Notes: generated by a model not told the origin, from the sequence alone. Positions 25,465-34,726 are shown, counted from the first letter of the stretch. The stretch is 43,477 nucleotides of DNA from UBA7236 sp964638865 (GCA_964638865.1 CAZXBG010000008.1:1-43477); one strand, 5' to 3'. Program-made: numbers and translations.

Positions 25465-27564
25465 TTATCTCAATAAAATAAGTGCACCGGAAAATGTCTC
25501 ATCAATTCCATCGCAAAGCATTTTTACAACATATACATAGGTGCCGATCTCTTGTGGTCTACCTCCTATATCGTTGCCATCCCAACCACCGCTATCCGCA
25601 GTTGCAAAATAATTATATACCTCCTGTCCCCAGCGATTAAATACAGTGAAATAGGTAACCTCCTCACATAAATTAGTGGTTGGAGGAACTCTGAAAAGAT
25701 CGTTCAATCCATCTTCATTTGGAGTAAATACATTTGGGAAAGCAACTGCTGCTGCAACTAAAATTGTGATACAATCAGTTGATGTACAGCCGGTTGTGTG
25801 AGTGGCAGTTACACAATAAGTTGTGGTTTCGTACGGGTTGATTATCGGGTTAGCTTCCGTTACATCTGATATATTATAATTAGGTGACCACAGATAAGTA
25901 TAGGTATCATCAAGATTGGAATACAAAGTCATATAATTTCCAAGTTCCAAAGTAGTATCAGGGAAAGCAGTTATAGCAACACTATCAATTACATCTACTT
26001 CAACAAAACCAATTATCTGACAACCGAGATCATCCGTAACGATTAAAGTATAAGTAAAATCATAAGGAGGTATAATGGTGAGATCCGGCGTATTTGTTGT
26101 TGCAGGATCATTCCAATCGTAAGCCAGGGTTCCTGTTCCGGTAGCAATTGACGACATATATAATTCATTTCCTGCACAAACCACAGCATCATCCGGAATC
26201 ATATCAACCGTAAGTTCCGCATAAATAACATTTGGTTGTGGAATATCAAGATCACCTAAATAAAATCCGTTTGCTCCGGAAGTAGCATTATTAGAAGAAT
26301 TAAAACAAGGAGAACCGGCCCCCTCGCCAACAGTTGTTCCGGGACTACCACCTGCAGCATCCAGATTAATACTGCCCGGCATAGCAGGAGCATTCACCCA
26401 AAGTAATCCACCTGAACCACCACCACCGGGTCCAACGCAATTTATTCCATCAAGGGAGTTATCAGTATCTCCTCCAACACCACCTACAACTTGCACGTTA
26501 AGTGTTGTGGAAACATTATTCAATTCCATTGCAACGGTTCCGGCTCCACCACCTCCACCTGCTCCATCATCAAAGGCAACATCCGTTACAGTTGCACCAT
26601 TTGACCTGATAAAGAAACCATTACCTTCTATAATATTAGCAATGATCATTACAATACCTCCACCATTTCCTCCTTGAGTTCCGGTTCCAATATTAGAACT
26701 ACCGGCACCACCGCCACCGCCCATAAAAATTTTATTGGTAACATTATTATAATCAAGCGACCATCCTCCTAAACCGGGATTTGTTCCCCCGCATAATCCG
26801 GCAACCGGGTTTAATAATTGCCCACCCATTCCACCATTTACATTATTACTTCCACCGCCACCACCGGTTTGTCTGTCGTTTCCACCTCCACCGCCATTTG
26901 CAGGTGCACCTCTTGCCGCTAAATTATCTCCGTTTTCCGTAATACCTTCGCCCTTAAAACCAGCTTTGTCTTCTCCGGGAAGTGTAACATACCCATCAAA
27001 TCCTGCAGCTCCGCCGGTAATACAAGGTGTATTGATTATAACTGCAGAACCACGAAATCCTATTCCGGTAGCATCAATATCCGCACTAAATGAAATAGTT
27101 CCGGTGGAAATTAATGATATAATACCGCCGGTTGTTCCATTCCATGGAAGTCCTGTTACCGTTCCAACAATATCAACATCTACGTATTCCGGAACACGCA
27201 CCAACTGGCAACGACCCGCAAGTTCATAAGGTCGGTTAATAACTTCGTTAAGGGTAACTACATTAAATACAATGTTTTGCACCGTAAACATTTCGTAATC
27301 TCCACTTTTGGCATAATTCAGAATAGAACCATAGGTTGGTAAATTATCTGCTTCGGCATCAACACCGCGCATTTGTATAAGCAGCACATTATCGCCAATA
27401 GCCAGTCCTAATGGCGTATTATCGAGCGTAAGACTATTGTTACAAATATCAATTCCGGTAACCTCATAATAATTGTTAATCACCCCAGAAATGCTTGTTT
27501 GAGCCCTAAGGGACCAAAATTGAAGGAGTAACACAGCACATAACAACAAACGTATTCTATGCAT
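25465..27564 (-). CDS. Glycine-rich secreted protein with T9SS type B (gliding-motility CHU_C) C-terminus
   Basis: A 699-aa exported protein: signal MHRIRLLLCAVLLLQFWSLR-AQ. Residues about 195-410 are dominated by Gly/Asn/Ser runs (GGGGGND, TGGGGGSNN, MGGGGGAGSS, GAGGGGGAGT), which suggest a glycine-rich beta-solenoid or adhesive region. After it come one or two PKD/Ig-like beta domains (about 450-600; LAYDWNDPATTNTPDLTIIP, YTYLWSPNYNISDV). The last 95 residues are the CHU_C/type B sorting domain: FPNVFTPNEDGLNDLF, FTVFNRWGQEVY, GGWDGNDIGGRP and GTYVYVVKM. Type B domains send proteins through the type IX system, often to the surface without the usual A-LPS anchoring. No other secretion gene is nearby. 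Confidence 0.87.
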   Translation of the reverse strand: MHRIRLLLCAVLLLQFWSLRAQTSISGVINNYYEVTGIDICNNSLTLDNTPLGLAIGDNVLLIQMRGVDAEADNLPTYGSILNYAKSGDYEMFTVQNIVFNVVTLNEVINRPYELAGRCQLVRVPEYVDVDIVGTVTGLPWNGTTGGIISLISTGTISFSADIDATGIGFRGSAVIINTPCITGGAAGFDGYVTLPGEDKAGFKGEGITENGDNLAARGAPANGGGGGNDRQTGGGGGSNNVNGGMGGQLLNPVAGLCGGTNPGLGGWSLDYNNVTNKIFMGGGGGAGSSNIGTGTQGGNGGGIVMIIANIIEGNGFFIRSNGATVTDVAFDDGAGGGGGAGTVAMELNNVSTTLNVQVVGGVGGDTDNSLDGINCVGPGGGGSGGLLWVNAPAMPGSINLDAAGGSPGTTVGEGAGSPCFNSSNNATSGANGFYLGDLDIPQPNVIYAELTVDMIPDDAVVCAGNELYMSSIATGTGTLAYDWNDPATTNTPDLTIIPPYDFTYTLIVTDDLGCQIIGFVEVDVIDSVAITAFPDTTLELGNYMTLYSNLDDTYTYLWSPNYNISDVTEANPIINPYETTTYCVTATHTTGCTSTDCITILVAAAVAFPNVFTPNEDGLNDLFRVPPTTNLCEEVTYFTVFNRWGQEVYNYFATADSGGWDGNDIGGRPQEIGTYVYVVKMLCDGIDETFSGALILLR

Positions 27565-27684
27565 AAATTTTAAAGTGTGCGTGTGATTTATTTTACGAAG
27601 ATAAGTAATTCCTGCAAAGTTGCAATAAAATCCCGTATTTTGACCCTTATTTGTAGATGCTATTTATTAACAAAACGTTGGCTT

Positions 27685-28227
27685 ATGACAAAAATTGAAG
27701 TCACTACTAAACTAAAGGAGGTAGTTTCCGAATATGGAAAACTTTGTTTGCAAATGGATGAGCCCGAATATTTTGCAGCTCGCGGTGAAAAGTGGAGTGT
27801 TTCAGAAAACACCCGTCACCTTATGCTGGCAGTAAGTCCAGTTATTTTAGCCTTCAGTCTTCCTAAACTTATTTTGCGACTGGCATTTGGAAAACCGAAC
27901 AGAAACAGCCGTAGTTTTGATGAACTAATGGCAAAATATTTCGGAAAATTGGAAGCCGGGGGCAAAGCCTCAAAACCATACGTTCCAAATACACAAAAAG
28001 GTGATGTCACAAAAGAAACAGAGTTGAAAAAATTTATGTTGCTCCATGCCAGGTTTTTAAGTAAAATTGATAGGTGGAAGGATGTTGATCTGGATGGTTA
28101 TTTGTTGCCTCATCCCCTGTTAGAAAAAATTACCCTTCGTGAAATGCTGTACTTCACTACCTTTCATATTCAGCACCATCAGCAAACAATTGTGAATTTT
28201 CATAAACCCAAATACCAGGAATCTTGA
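27685..28227 (+). CDS. DinB-like family protein
   Basis: A 180-aa DinB-superfamily four-helix protein. I start it at the ATG at 27685 (MTKIEVTTKLKEVV); an open frame upstream to 27577 adds 36 Cys/Lys-rich residues unlike the family. Likely metal-binding histidines are H45 (NTRHLMLAV) and H161/H165 (FHIQHHQQTI). The segment HARFLSKIDRWKDVDLDGYL is typical of the DUF1569/DinB_2-like group. Its last four bases overlap the start of the next DinB gene (TTGA). Confidence 0.82.
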   Translation: MTKIEVTTKLKEVVSEYGKLCLQMDEPEYFAARGEKWSVSENTRHLMLAVSPVILAFSLPKLILRLAFGKPNRNSRSFDELMAKYFGKLEAGGKASKPYVPNTQKGDVTKETELKKFMLLHARFLSKIDRWKDVDLDGYLLPHPLLEKITLREMLYFTTFHIQHHQQTIVNFHKPKYQES

Positions 28228-28691
28228 ATCAATCTAGCCGCATTAAAAAATTATTTTCCGATCTGTATAATGGCAATCCATGGACCGACATTAAACTTAC
28301 AGATGTGCTAAGCGGTATCACGGCGCAACAAGCTTCTATGCTGCCTATTCAGAATGCAAATACCATTTGGCAATTGGTTCAGCATTGTGTGGGATGGAGA
28401 GAAAATGTGCTGCGAAAAATTCAAGGTGAAATTTTTAAATCACCCGAAGATAATTATTTGTCAAACCCCACCGATACATCCACAAAAGCCTGGCGTGAAC
28501 TACTAACCAGACTACAAAAATCGGAATCAGATTGGGAAAAATACCTTGAAAAATTACAGGATGAAATTTTAAATAATGGTTACTTACCATCCAAAAATAA
28601 ATGGACTAATTATGAAGTGATACACGGTATATTGCATCACGATAATTGTCATTTCGGGCAAATATCCATGTTAAAAAAGTTGGTTAGTTAA
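28224..28691 (+). CDS. DinB family protein, second of an overlapping pair
   Basis: A 155-aa DinB-superfamily protein starting with TTG at 28224, which overlaps the stop of the previous gene by four bases and implies translational coupling. Family features: H54 (LVQHCVGWREN), then HGILHHDNCHFGQI at about 134-147 with H139 and H143 as the likely metal pair. The sequence is clearly different from its upstream neighbour (different subgroup), so the pair is not a recent tandem duplication. Activity unknown; some members are thiol-dependent transferases. Confidence 0.86.
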   Translation: MNQSSRIKKLFSDLYNGNPWTDIKLTDVLSGITAQQASMLPIQNANTIWQLVQHCVGWRENVLRKIQGEIFKSPEDNYLSNPTDTSTKAWRELLTRLQKSESDWEKYLEKLQDEILNNGYLPSKNKWTNYEVIHGILHHDNCHFGQISMLKKLVS

Positions 28692-28717
28692 GGATGTTAC
28701 CTTAAATAATTCATCTG

Positions 28718-28735
28718 AACCATTTTGGTTTTTTT
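28718..28735 (+). terminator. Weak Rho-independent terminator after the DinB pair
   Basis: AACCA-TTT-TGGTT followed by five or more T, 27 bases after the stop. The stem is only 5 bp and partly A-T, so it is a modest candidate. Confidence 0.4.
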
Positions 28736-28795
28736 GACCTTTATTATTCAATGAAATAGGGTTTTTGGATTTATATATTGTTAATTTGCAGAGCA

Positions 28796-28812
28796 AACGC
28801 CCTTTTGGCGTT
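28796..28812 (+). other. Leader hairpin before the CotH gene
   Basis: A perfect AACGCC-CTTTT-GGCGTT hairpin (6 bp, 5-base loop) ending about 24 bases before the preferred start at 28837. A short T stretch (GGTTTTT) follows after three bases. It could be a 5' leader element or an attenuator; too little to choose. Confidence 0.35.
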
Positions 28813-28836
28813 AATGGTTTTTAACAAATTGTGAAA

Positions 28837-31134
28837 ATGGTTAAAGTTACAGGAAGGGTGAAATTGAAATTTATATTTTTACTGCTTACAATTTCTACAG
28901 TTTCGCAGGCACAAAATATTCCATATTCTGTAATATATGATGATACCATTGTAAATTCCATCTTTATCACAATGGAGGAGGATTCATTGGAGGAATTATA
29001 CGAGGAACTGGAAAATGAACATGAGTATGCAGTTTTATTTGTATATCAAAATGGATTAAATTTCGATACACTCGAAAATGTGGGATTGCGTCTTCGTGGA
29101 AATACCTCCTTATATTCAGAAAAAAAATCTTTTAAAATTTCTTTTAATACCTACGCTCCGGGAAGACGGTATGAAGGTGCGAAAAAACTAAATCTTATAG
29201 GCAACCATAACGACCCTACCATGAGTCGCGAAAAAATATATTTTGATATCTATAATGATTTCGGATTACCCCCCAGAAGAGTTTCATTCACTAAGTTTTA
29301 TATTAATGATACATATTACGGTTTATATAGTTTAACGGAAGAATACGACGATATTTTTTTACAGGACAGATTTGGTGAAAGTAATGGCAATTTATATAAA
29401 TGTTTATATGGAAGCACACTGGAATATAATGGCACAAATCAGGATGCTTACAACACCTACGAATTAATTACCAATGAACAACAAAATGATAAAAGTGATT
29501 TGATTCACCTTGCTGATGTTCTGAATAATACCCCTATCGCTGAACTGTCGTGCGAGTTAGAAAAAATATTTAACGTAGATGGATTTTTAAAAATTTATGC
29601 TCTGGATATTTCCACAGGCCATTGGGATAATTACGGCGCTAATCAAAATAATTATTATTTATACCACAATCAATCAACTGATAAATTTGAATTTTTAAGT
29701 TACGATTGTGATAATGTTTTAGGCATAGATTGGTTTGGAATCGATTGGGCGGAGAGAGATATATATGAATGGAATTTTGACTATAGACCTCTTGTGGAAA
29801 GACTATTTCAAATTCCGGAATATGTTGACCTATTTAGTTATTATATAAACATGTTAAGCACAACTATTTTGGTTCCCGAAATTATCTTTCCTCATATTGA
29901 TTCGATACGCGATCTTATTGCTCCGGCTGCTTTGGAGGACGTTTACCGCACCTATGATTATGGGTATACCTACGATGATTTTTATAATGGATTTAATACA
30001 AATGATATTGATGAACACTCTCCTTATGGCATACAAAATTTCATACAAACTAGAGTCGATAATTCTGCTGGGCAAGTAGATTTAAATGACATAGCACCTC
30101 TTTTGCAAAATAAAACGTTTATTACACAATTGCCACTACCGGATGAAGAAATTTTAATACGTTTATTTGCAAAAGATGATATCAGTGTAAATAATTGTGC
30201 TGTTTTTTACAGCGCCGATAATATCGCTTTTACCCAAATTAATTTATTTGACGACGGCGCTCATAACGATTCGTTGCCGGGCGATAATATTTATGGCGGA
30301 ATGGTTAGTTCCGGACCCGATGATACAGAATTATATTACTATTTTGAAGCTACTGACAATAATGGAAATATCAAAAGATATCCAATTTGTGAAACCATAA
30401 ATATCCATATCGGTTTTACCACCCCTAATTTGGTAATAAATGAATTTATGGCAAAAAACGACATCACCATTGTTGATGATTACGGTAGTTATGCAGATTA
30501 TATTGAACTTTATAATCCCGGGCCCGAAAATGTTTATTTGATCGGAAGTTACCTTAGCGATGATTTTAATAATCCGGCAAAGTGGCCATTACCTGACCGG
30601 TTGATGCTGCCTTATACCTATATTTTAATTTGGGCAGATGATGATACCGAAGAAGGAAACGTACATACTAATTTTAATCTGGATGCTTCCGGTGATGAAA
30701 TTGGAATTTTTGCAGGCCCCGAATATTATTATTCTGTAATTGATTCCATTTCATTTAACGATCAAATTTCTGACATTTCCACCGGCAGATTGCCAAATGG
30801 TTCCGGAAATTTTGTGGTTCTTCCCGGCCCTTCTCCCGGTGCAAATAATGAGACAGCAATTCCGGTAGATTCGATATCCCAATTTCAATTTACGATACTT
30901 GGAAATCCATCGCGTAGTAATGGTATAATAAGTCTTGAACTTTTTGAATCTTCTAAAATAGTTATCGATCTTTTATCAATAAACGGCCAATTAGTGGAAA
31001 GAATTGAAAATGGATTTTTAGAAGAAGGCCAATATACATTCACATTGCAATCTGCAATTTTAGGCAGCGGGATGTACTTTATCAGGTTTGAAAATAATGG
31101 TGGAACTTCCTATTATAAATTTATTGAATTATAA
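28837..31134 (+). CDS. Secreted CotH-kinase/lamin-tail protein with T9SS-like C-terminus
   Basis: About 765 aa. I use the ATG at 28837 (MVKVTGRVKLKFIFLLLTIS, signal peptide ending at SQAQ); a GTG at 28831 adds two residues. The first 400 residues are a CotH kinase domain: VGLRLRGNTSLYSEKKSFKI, LNLIGNHNDPTMSREKIYFD, GLYSLTEEYDD and the FLSYDCDNVLG motif at the usual metal-site position. A choice-of-anchor-like beta domain follows (about 430-525). Next comes a lamin tail (LTD) domain (LVINEFMAKND, YIELYNPGPENVYLIGSYLS). The last 80 residues (FTILGNPSRSNGIISLELF ... GSGMYFIRF ... YYKFIEL) are a T9SS type A-like domain. CotH in Bacillus spores is a protein kinase; the function of secreted Bacteroidetes members is not established. 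Confidence 0.87.
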   Translation: MVKVTGRVKLKFIFLLLTISTVSQAQNIPYSVIYDDTIVNSIFITMEEDSLEELYEELENEHEYAVLFVYQNGLNFDTLENVGLRLRGNTSLYSEKKSFKISFNTYAPGRRYEGAKKLNLIGNHNDPTMSREKIYFDIYNDFGLPPRRVSFTKFYINDTYYGLYSLTEEYDDIFLQDRFGESNGNLYKCLYGSTLEYNGTNQDAYNTYELITNEQQNDKSDLIHLADVLNNTPIAELSCELEKIFNVDGFLKIYALDISTGHWDNYGANQNNYYLYHNQSTDKFEFLSYDCDNVLGIDWFGIDWAERDIYEWNFDYRPLVERLFQIPEYVDLFSYYINMLSTTILVPEIIFPHIDSIRDLIAPAALEDVYRTYDYGYTYDDFYNGFNTNDIDEHSPYGIQNFIQTRVDNSAGQVDLNDIAPLLQNKTFITQLPLPDEEILIRLFAKDDISVNNCAVFYSADNIAFTQINLFDDGAHNDSLPGDNIYGGMVSSGPDDTELYYYFEATDNNGNIKRYPICETINIHIGFTTPNLVINEFMAKNDITIVDDYGSYADYIELYNPGPENVYLIGSYLSDDFNNPAKWPLPDRLMLPYTYILIWADDDTEEGNVHTNFNLDASGDEIGIFAGPEYYYSVIDSISFNDQISDISTGRLPNGSGNFVVLPGPSPGANNETAIPVDSISQFQFTILGNPSRSNGIISLELFESSKIVIDLLSINGQLVERIENGFLEEGQYTFTLQSAILGSGMYFIRFENNGGTSYYKFIEL

Positions 31135-31186
31135 TTCATCGGTTTAACATTATCAGCGGTATCATTTTCTAATGAATAATTTGGTT

Positions 31187-31194
31187 TAAATTTG
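31187..31194 (+). promoter_or_regulatory. -7 promoter element for yebC
   Basis: TAAATTTG, an exact TAnnTTTG match 23 bases before the ATG. No TTG at -33 spacing is visible. Confidence 0.5.
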
Positions 31195-31217
31195 CATCCT
31201 CAACTACAATTAACACA

Positions 31218-31937
31218 ATGGGACGTGCATTTGAATACCGCAAAGAAAAGAAATTTAAACGCTGGGATGCGATGGCCAAAAATTTCACCAGAATTGGGCG
31301 CGAAATTGCCATTGCAGTAAAAAACGGAGGTGCAAGCCCTGATACTAACCCAAAATTGCGTTTGGCAATTCAAAATGCCAAATCAGTTTCCATGCCTAAG
31401 GATCGAGTGGATGCTGCAATCAAACGCGCTTCGAGCAAAGAAGAAGGCAATTTTGAGGAAGTAGTTTACGAAGGAATTGGAGCTGCAGGAATTGCTTTGA
31501 TGGTTGAATGTGCTACCGATAACACAACCAGAACAGTTGCAAATGTGAGATTATTATTCAGCCGCGGCGGAGGAAATTTAGGAACCTTTGGGTCTGTTGC
31601 TTATTTATTCGACCGCAAAGGCATATTTAAAATTGAAGCGGCAAAAATAAACATTGACGAAGTTGAACTCGACCTTATTGATGCCGGTGCCGAAGACATT
31701 TACGAGGAAGATGGAATCGTTTATATGGAAACTTCTTTTAACGATTTTGGCACCATGCAAAAAAAATTAGATGATTTGCATATCGAAATAACCGGAGCTG
31801 AATTATTGCGCATTCCTCACGATAAAGTTAAACTGAATGCCGACAACGAATTGCTTATCAACAATCTGATTGATAAATTAATGGAAGATGATGATGTGGT
31901 GAATGTGTTTCACAATATGGAGGAGAGTGAAGAGTGA
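31218..31937 (+). CDS. yebC: YebC/PmpR family DNA-binding regulator
   Basis: A 239-aa protein with the conserved family opening MGRAFEYRKEKKFKRWDAMA and KNFTRIGREIAIAVKNGG. PKDRVDAAIKRAS (about 56-68), YEGIGAAGIALMVECATDN (about 77-95) and GGNLGTFGSVAYLFDRKG (about 113-130) follow. YebC-type proteins act as transcriptional regulators in some bacteria and assist translation of proline-rich stretches in others, as does the mitochondrial homologue TACO1. The C-terminus ends in MEESEE inside a heptamer repeat that includes the stop codon. It is monocistronic, with its own -7 box. The 360-base gap that follows holds a decayed cold-shock gene. Confidence 0.93.
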   Translation: MGRAFEYRKEKKFKRWDAMAKNFTRIGREIAIAVKNGGASPDTNPKLRLAIQNAKSVSMPKDRVDAAIKRASSKEEGNFEEVVYEGIGAAGIALMVECATDNTTRTVANVRLLFSRGGGNLGTFGSVAYLFDRKGIFKIEAAKINIDEVELDLIDAGAEDIYEEDGIVYMETSFNDFGTMQKKLDDLHIEITGAELLRIPHDKVKLNADNELLINNLIDKLMEDDDVVNVFHNMEESEE

Positions 31938-31944
31938 AGAGTGA
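31925..31944 (+). repeat. Heptamer tandem repeat spanning the yebC stop codon
   Basis: Three tandem copies of GAGTGAA (the last incomplete, followed by a GGAGT variant). The TGA stop of yebC at 31935-31937 is inside the second copy. Copy-number change would alter the last residues only. Confidence 0.6.
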
Positions 31945-32041
31945 GGAGTAAAATTTTATTATTTTAATGCGCTATTAAATCTTATAAAAGCAGGTATCAG
32001 CTGGTTTTTTTGTTTGAAAATTTTGTGGATTATTTGTGATA

Positions 32042-32240
32042 TTATCCGCTGATGATTTTTACGTTTACCGCGTTTTTACCTTTACGGCCATCAACAAGAT
32101 CAAAGGTTACGAGGTCGTTTTGTTATATCTTATCGATTTGGCCGGTTTGATGAACAAAAATTTCTTCATTGGTTCCGCCTTTAACTATAAACCCGAAACC
32201 TTCGGGTGGCATTAAAAAAATTTACTTTTCCAGTTTCTAT
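32042..32240 (-). pseudogene. Decayed cold-shock domain protein (CspA-like)
   Basis: Reading the minus strand gives an almost complete cold-shock protein of about 66 codons in two frames. Bases 32240-32205 encode (I)ETGKVNFFNAT. After one extra base near 32204 the next frame gives EGFGFIVKGGTNEEIFVHQT then GQIDKI, an in-frame TAA at 32123-32125, then QNDLVTFDLVDGRKGKNAVN and VKIISG with a normal TAA at 32042-32044. The RNP-like GFGFI and EIFVH motifs and the KG-NAVNV ending are diagnostic. At least three lesions are visible: the start codon position reads ATA, a +1 frameshift, and a nonsense codon. It fills most of the 360-base gap between yebC and the E1 fusion gene. Confidence 0.85.
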
Positions 32241-32297
32241 TGTAATTAAAAATAATAATGAATAAATTGATTAACGGAGCAAAAATAATAATTATCG

Positions 32298-34706
32298 TTA
32301 AAAAATAGAAGGGAAACGACCCGGACTTACCTCACTCATAATACCATAAATTGCTTCATAAATATCATCCTCATTAGGTTTACAGAAATAGTCGCCATCG
32401 CTTGCATATGCCGATCTGTTGGCTTTAGCGCTCATACATTTCGGAAAGGAATCGAGATAACGGAAAAGACTATCGTCGCTAAAAACCTGTTGCATCATAT
32501 ATGCTGTGGCACCACCCGGAACATCCTCATCTATAAAAATAACTCTGTTCGTTTTTTTAACTGAATTTCTGATAATTCCGTGAATATCAAATGGCATAAG
32601 AGTTTGCACATCTATCACCTCTGTGGAGATTCCTATTTGAGCAAGTTTCCTGCATGCATCCTGTACAATGCGCAAAGTAGAACCATAACTTACCACTGTA
32701 ATATCCTCTCCTTCCGACAATATCTCCGGTATGCCCAAAGGCACAGTAAAATCACTTATATTAGATGGAACAGGTTCCTTTAATCTATAACCATTCAAAC
32801 ACTCCACAACAATAGCAGGGTCATCACATTTTAACAATAAATTGTACATCCCTGCTGCCTGTGTCATATTTCTTGGTACACATAAATAAATACCTCTGCA
32901 GGTTCCCAAAATCATTGTCATTGGCGATCCGCTATGCCAAATTCCCTCAAGTCTATGCCCTCTTGTTCGAATTATTAAAGGTGCTTTTTGACCTCCTTTG
33001 GTGCGATATTGTAGGGTTGCAAGATCATCACTCAATGGCTGCAAACCATAAATCAAATAGTCAAGATATTGAATTTCAGCAATAGGTCTTAACCCACGCA
33101 TTGCCATTCCTATTCCCTGCCCAATAATAGTTGCCTCTCTGATACCGGTGTCAAAAACCCGATTTTCACCATATTTATCCTGTAAACCGGCAAATCCCTG
33201 ATTTACATCACCAATTTTACCAAGATCCTCGCCAAAGGCAAAAAACAGTGGATTTTTAGATAAATGCTCGTCAAAACATTTGTTCAAAATTTCAAATCCG
33301 TTCAAAAGTTGCACATTTTCCGGGTAATCCGGTTTTATTGCCATCACTTTTAGGGCTGAAAAACCCGAATCACTGTGTAAATTAGCATTATATCGCTGAT
33401 AATTGAGATGATCGAAATATTTCACCCAATTTACCAGTGCCTCCCTTTCGTGAGAAAATTCTCCAGAACTCTGGTGTAAAGCATTTCTTCCCGCCTTCAT
33501 AATATCTCTTCGAACAGGATCGATGGAAGATTTGAGTTCATTGAAAATATCCTGAATTTTTTCAGCAGCATCTGAAACGGAAATTAAGGATTCCAGTAGA
33601 GAAAATAATACATCTATGTCTGTCTTTATAGACACATTATGTTTATTCCAGGAAGCTTTCATGGCTGTACGTGCTTCTTCTTTCATTGCAGATTGCATTT
33701 CCTCTAACTCTCCGGCAGCAGCAATAGAAGATGCTATCATCCATTCTTTCATCTTAACAATACAATCCCACTCTGCCTCCCACTCCAACCTATCCTTTGA
33801 TTTATATCGTTCTTGTGAGCCTGAAGTAGAATGGCCCTGCGGCTGTGTGAGTTCTGTAACATGAAAAAATACGGGCACATGTTCACGACGGCAAAGGTCT
33901 ATTCCCTCTTCAAAAGTTTGAATCAAAGAGGCATAATCCCAACCCTTCACTTCATATATTTTAATACCATTTCCCTCTTCATCTAATTGAAATCCGGATA
34001 ATACCTCCGAAATATTTTGTTTTGTAGTCTGGTATTTTTGTGGAACCGAAATTCCGTAACCATCATCCCAAACAAAAAAAGCGAGAGGGATCTTTAAAAC
34101 TCCGGCGGCATTCACCGATTCCCAAAAAACTCCTTCTGAAGTACTGGCATCACCGATTGTTGCAAAAACCACCTCATTTCCATTGTTGGAAAATCCGGAT
34201 TGATTGATCGCTGCATTTTGTCTAAATATTTTTGATGAAATTGCCAAACCAACAGCCCGTAACATTTGTGATGCCGTTGGAGAAGTATCGGAGGAGGAAT
34301 TTTTCATATTCACCAGATCTTTCCAAACACCATTTACGTCCAAACTTCTGGTTGCAAAATGCGCATTCATTTGCCGACCACCCGAAGCAGGTTCTTCATT
34401 AATATCGGGAATAGCATATAACTGCGCGAAAAATTGTTCCGTTGTCAACATTCCTGCTGCCATCATAAAGGTTTGATCTCTGTAATAACCTGACCTGAAA
34501 TCTCCGGTTTTAAAGGTTTTGGCCATCGCTAGCTGCGCAACTTCCTTACCATCTCCAAAAATGCCGAATTTAGCCTTGCCAGTAAGCACCTCCCTTCTAC
34601 CCAAAAGGCTCACTTCCCTGCTTTTACAAGCAATTTTATAGTCGTTTATCACATCCCTTTTGAACTCTTCGAACGTGATATTTTTATTTTGTGTTAGATC
34701 AGACAT
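32298..34706 (-). CDS. Fused alpha/beta E1 subunit of a 2-oxoacid dehydrogenase (branched-chain type)
   Basis: An 802-aa thiamine-diphosphate enzyme with both E1 subunits on one chain. The alpha part (about 20-400) has GYYRDQ near 73-78, GDASTSEG at 185-192 and FVWDDGYGIS at 211-220, the GD...D/N metal-diphosphate region (D where many members have N). The beta part (about 455-800) has FGEDLGKIGDVNQGF, DTGIREATIIGQGIGMAMRG and IRTRGHRLEGIWHSGSPM. Such fusions are common in Bacteroidetes and are annotated as 2-oxoisovalerate dehydrogenase E1; they decarboxylate branched-chain 2-oxoacids and pass the acyl group to a lipoyl E2. No E2 or E3 gene is nearby. A -7 box lies 20 bases before the ATG. 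Confidence 0.9.
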   Translation of the reverse strand: MSDLTQNKNITFEEFKRDVINDYKIACKSREVSLLGRREVLTGKAKFGIFGDGKEVAQLAMAKTFKTGDFRSGYYRDQTFMMAAGMLTTEQFFAQLYAIPDINEEPASGGRQMNAHFATRSLDVNGVWKDLVNMKNSSSDTSPTASQMLRAVGLAISSKIFRQNAAINQSGFSNNGNEVVFATIGDASTSEGVFWESVNAAGVLKIPLAFFVWDDGYGISVPQKYQTTKQNISEVLSGFQLDEEGNGIKIYEVKGWDYASLIQTFEEGIDLCRREHVPVFFHVTELTQPQGHSTSGSQERYKSKDRLEWEAEWDCIVKMKEWMIASSIAAAGELEEMQSAMKEEARTAMKASWNKHNVSIKTDIDVLFSLLESLISVSDAAEKIQDIFNELKSSIDPVRRDIMKAGRNALHQSSGEFSHEREALVNWVKYFDHLNYQRYNANLHSDSGFSALKVMAIKPDYPENVQLLNGFEILNKCFDEHLSKNPLFFAFGEDLGKIGDVNQGFAGLQDKYGENRVFDTGIREATIIGQGIGMAMRGLRPIAEIQYLDYLIYGLQPLSDDLATLQYRTKGGQKAPLIIRTRGHRLEGIWHSGSPMTMILGTCRGIYLCVPRNMTQAAGMYNLLLKCDDPAIVVECLNGYRLKEPVPSNISDFTVPLGIPEILSEGEDITVVSYGSTLRIVQDACRKLAQIGISTEVIDVQTLMPFDIHGIIRNSVKKTNRVIFIDEDVPGGATAYMMQQVFSDDSLFRYLDSFPKCMSAKANRSAYASDGDYFCKPNEDDIYEAIYGIMSEVSPGRFPSIF

Positions 34707-34726
34707 ATCTTCTGTTATAATATTTA

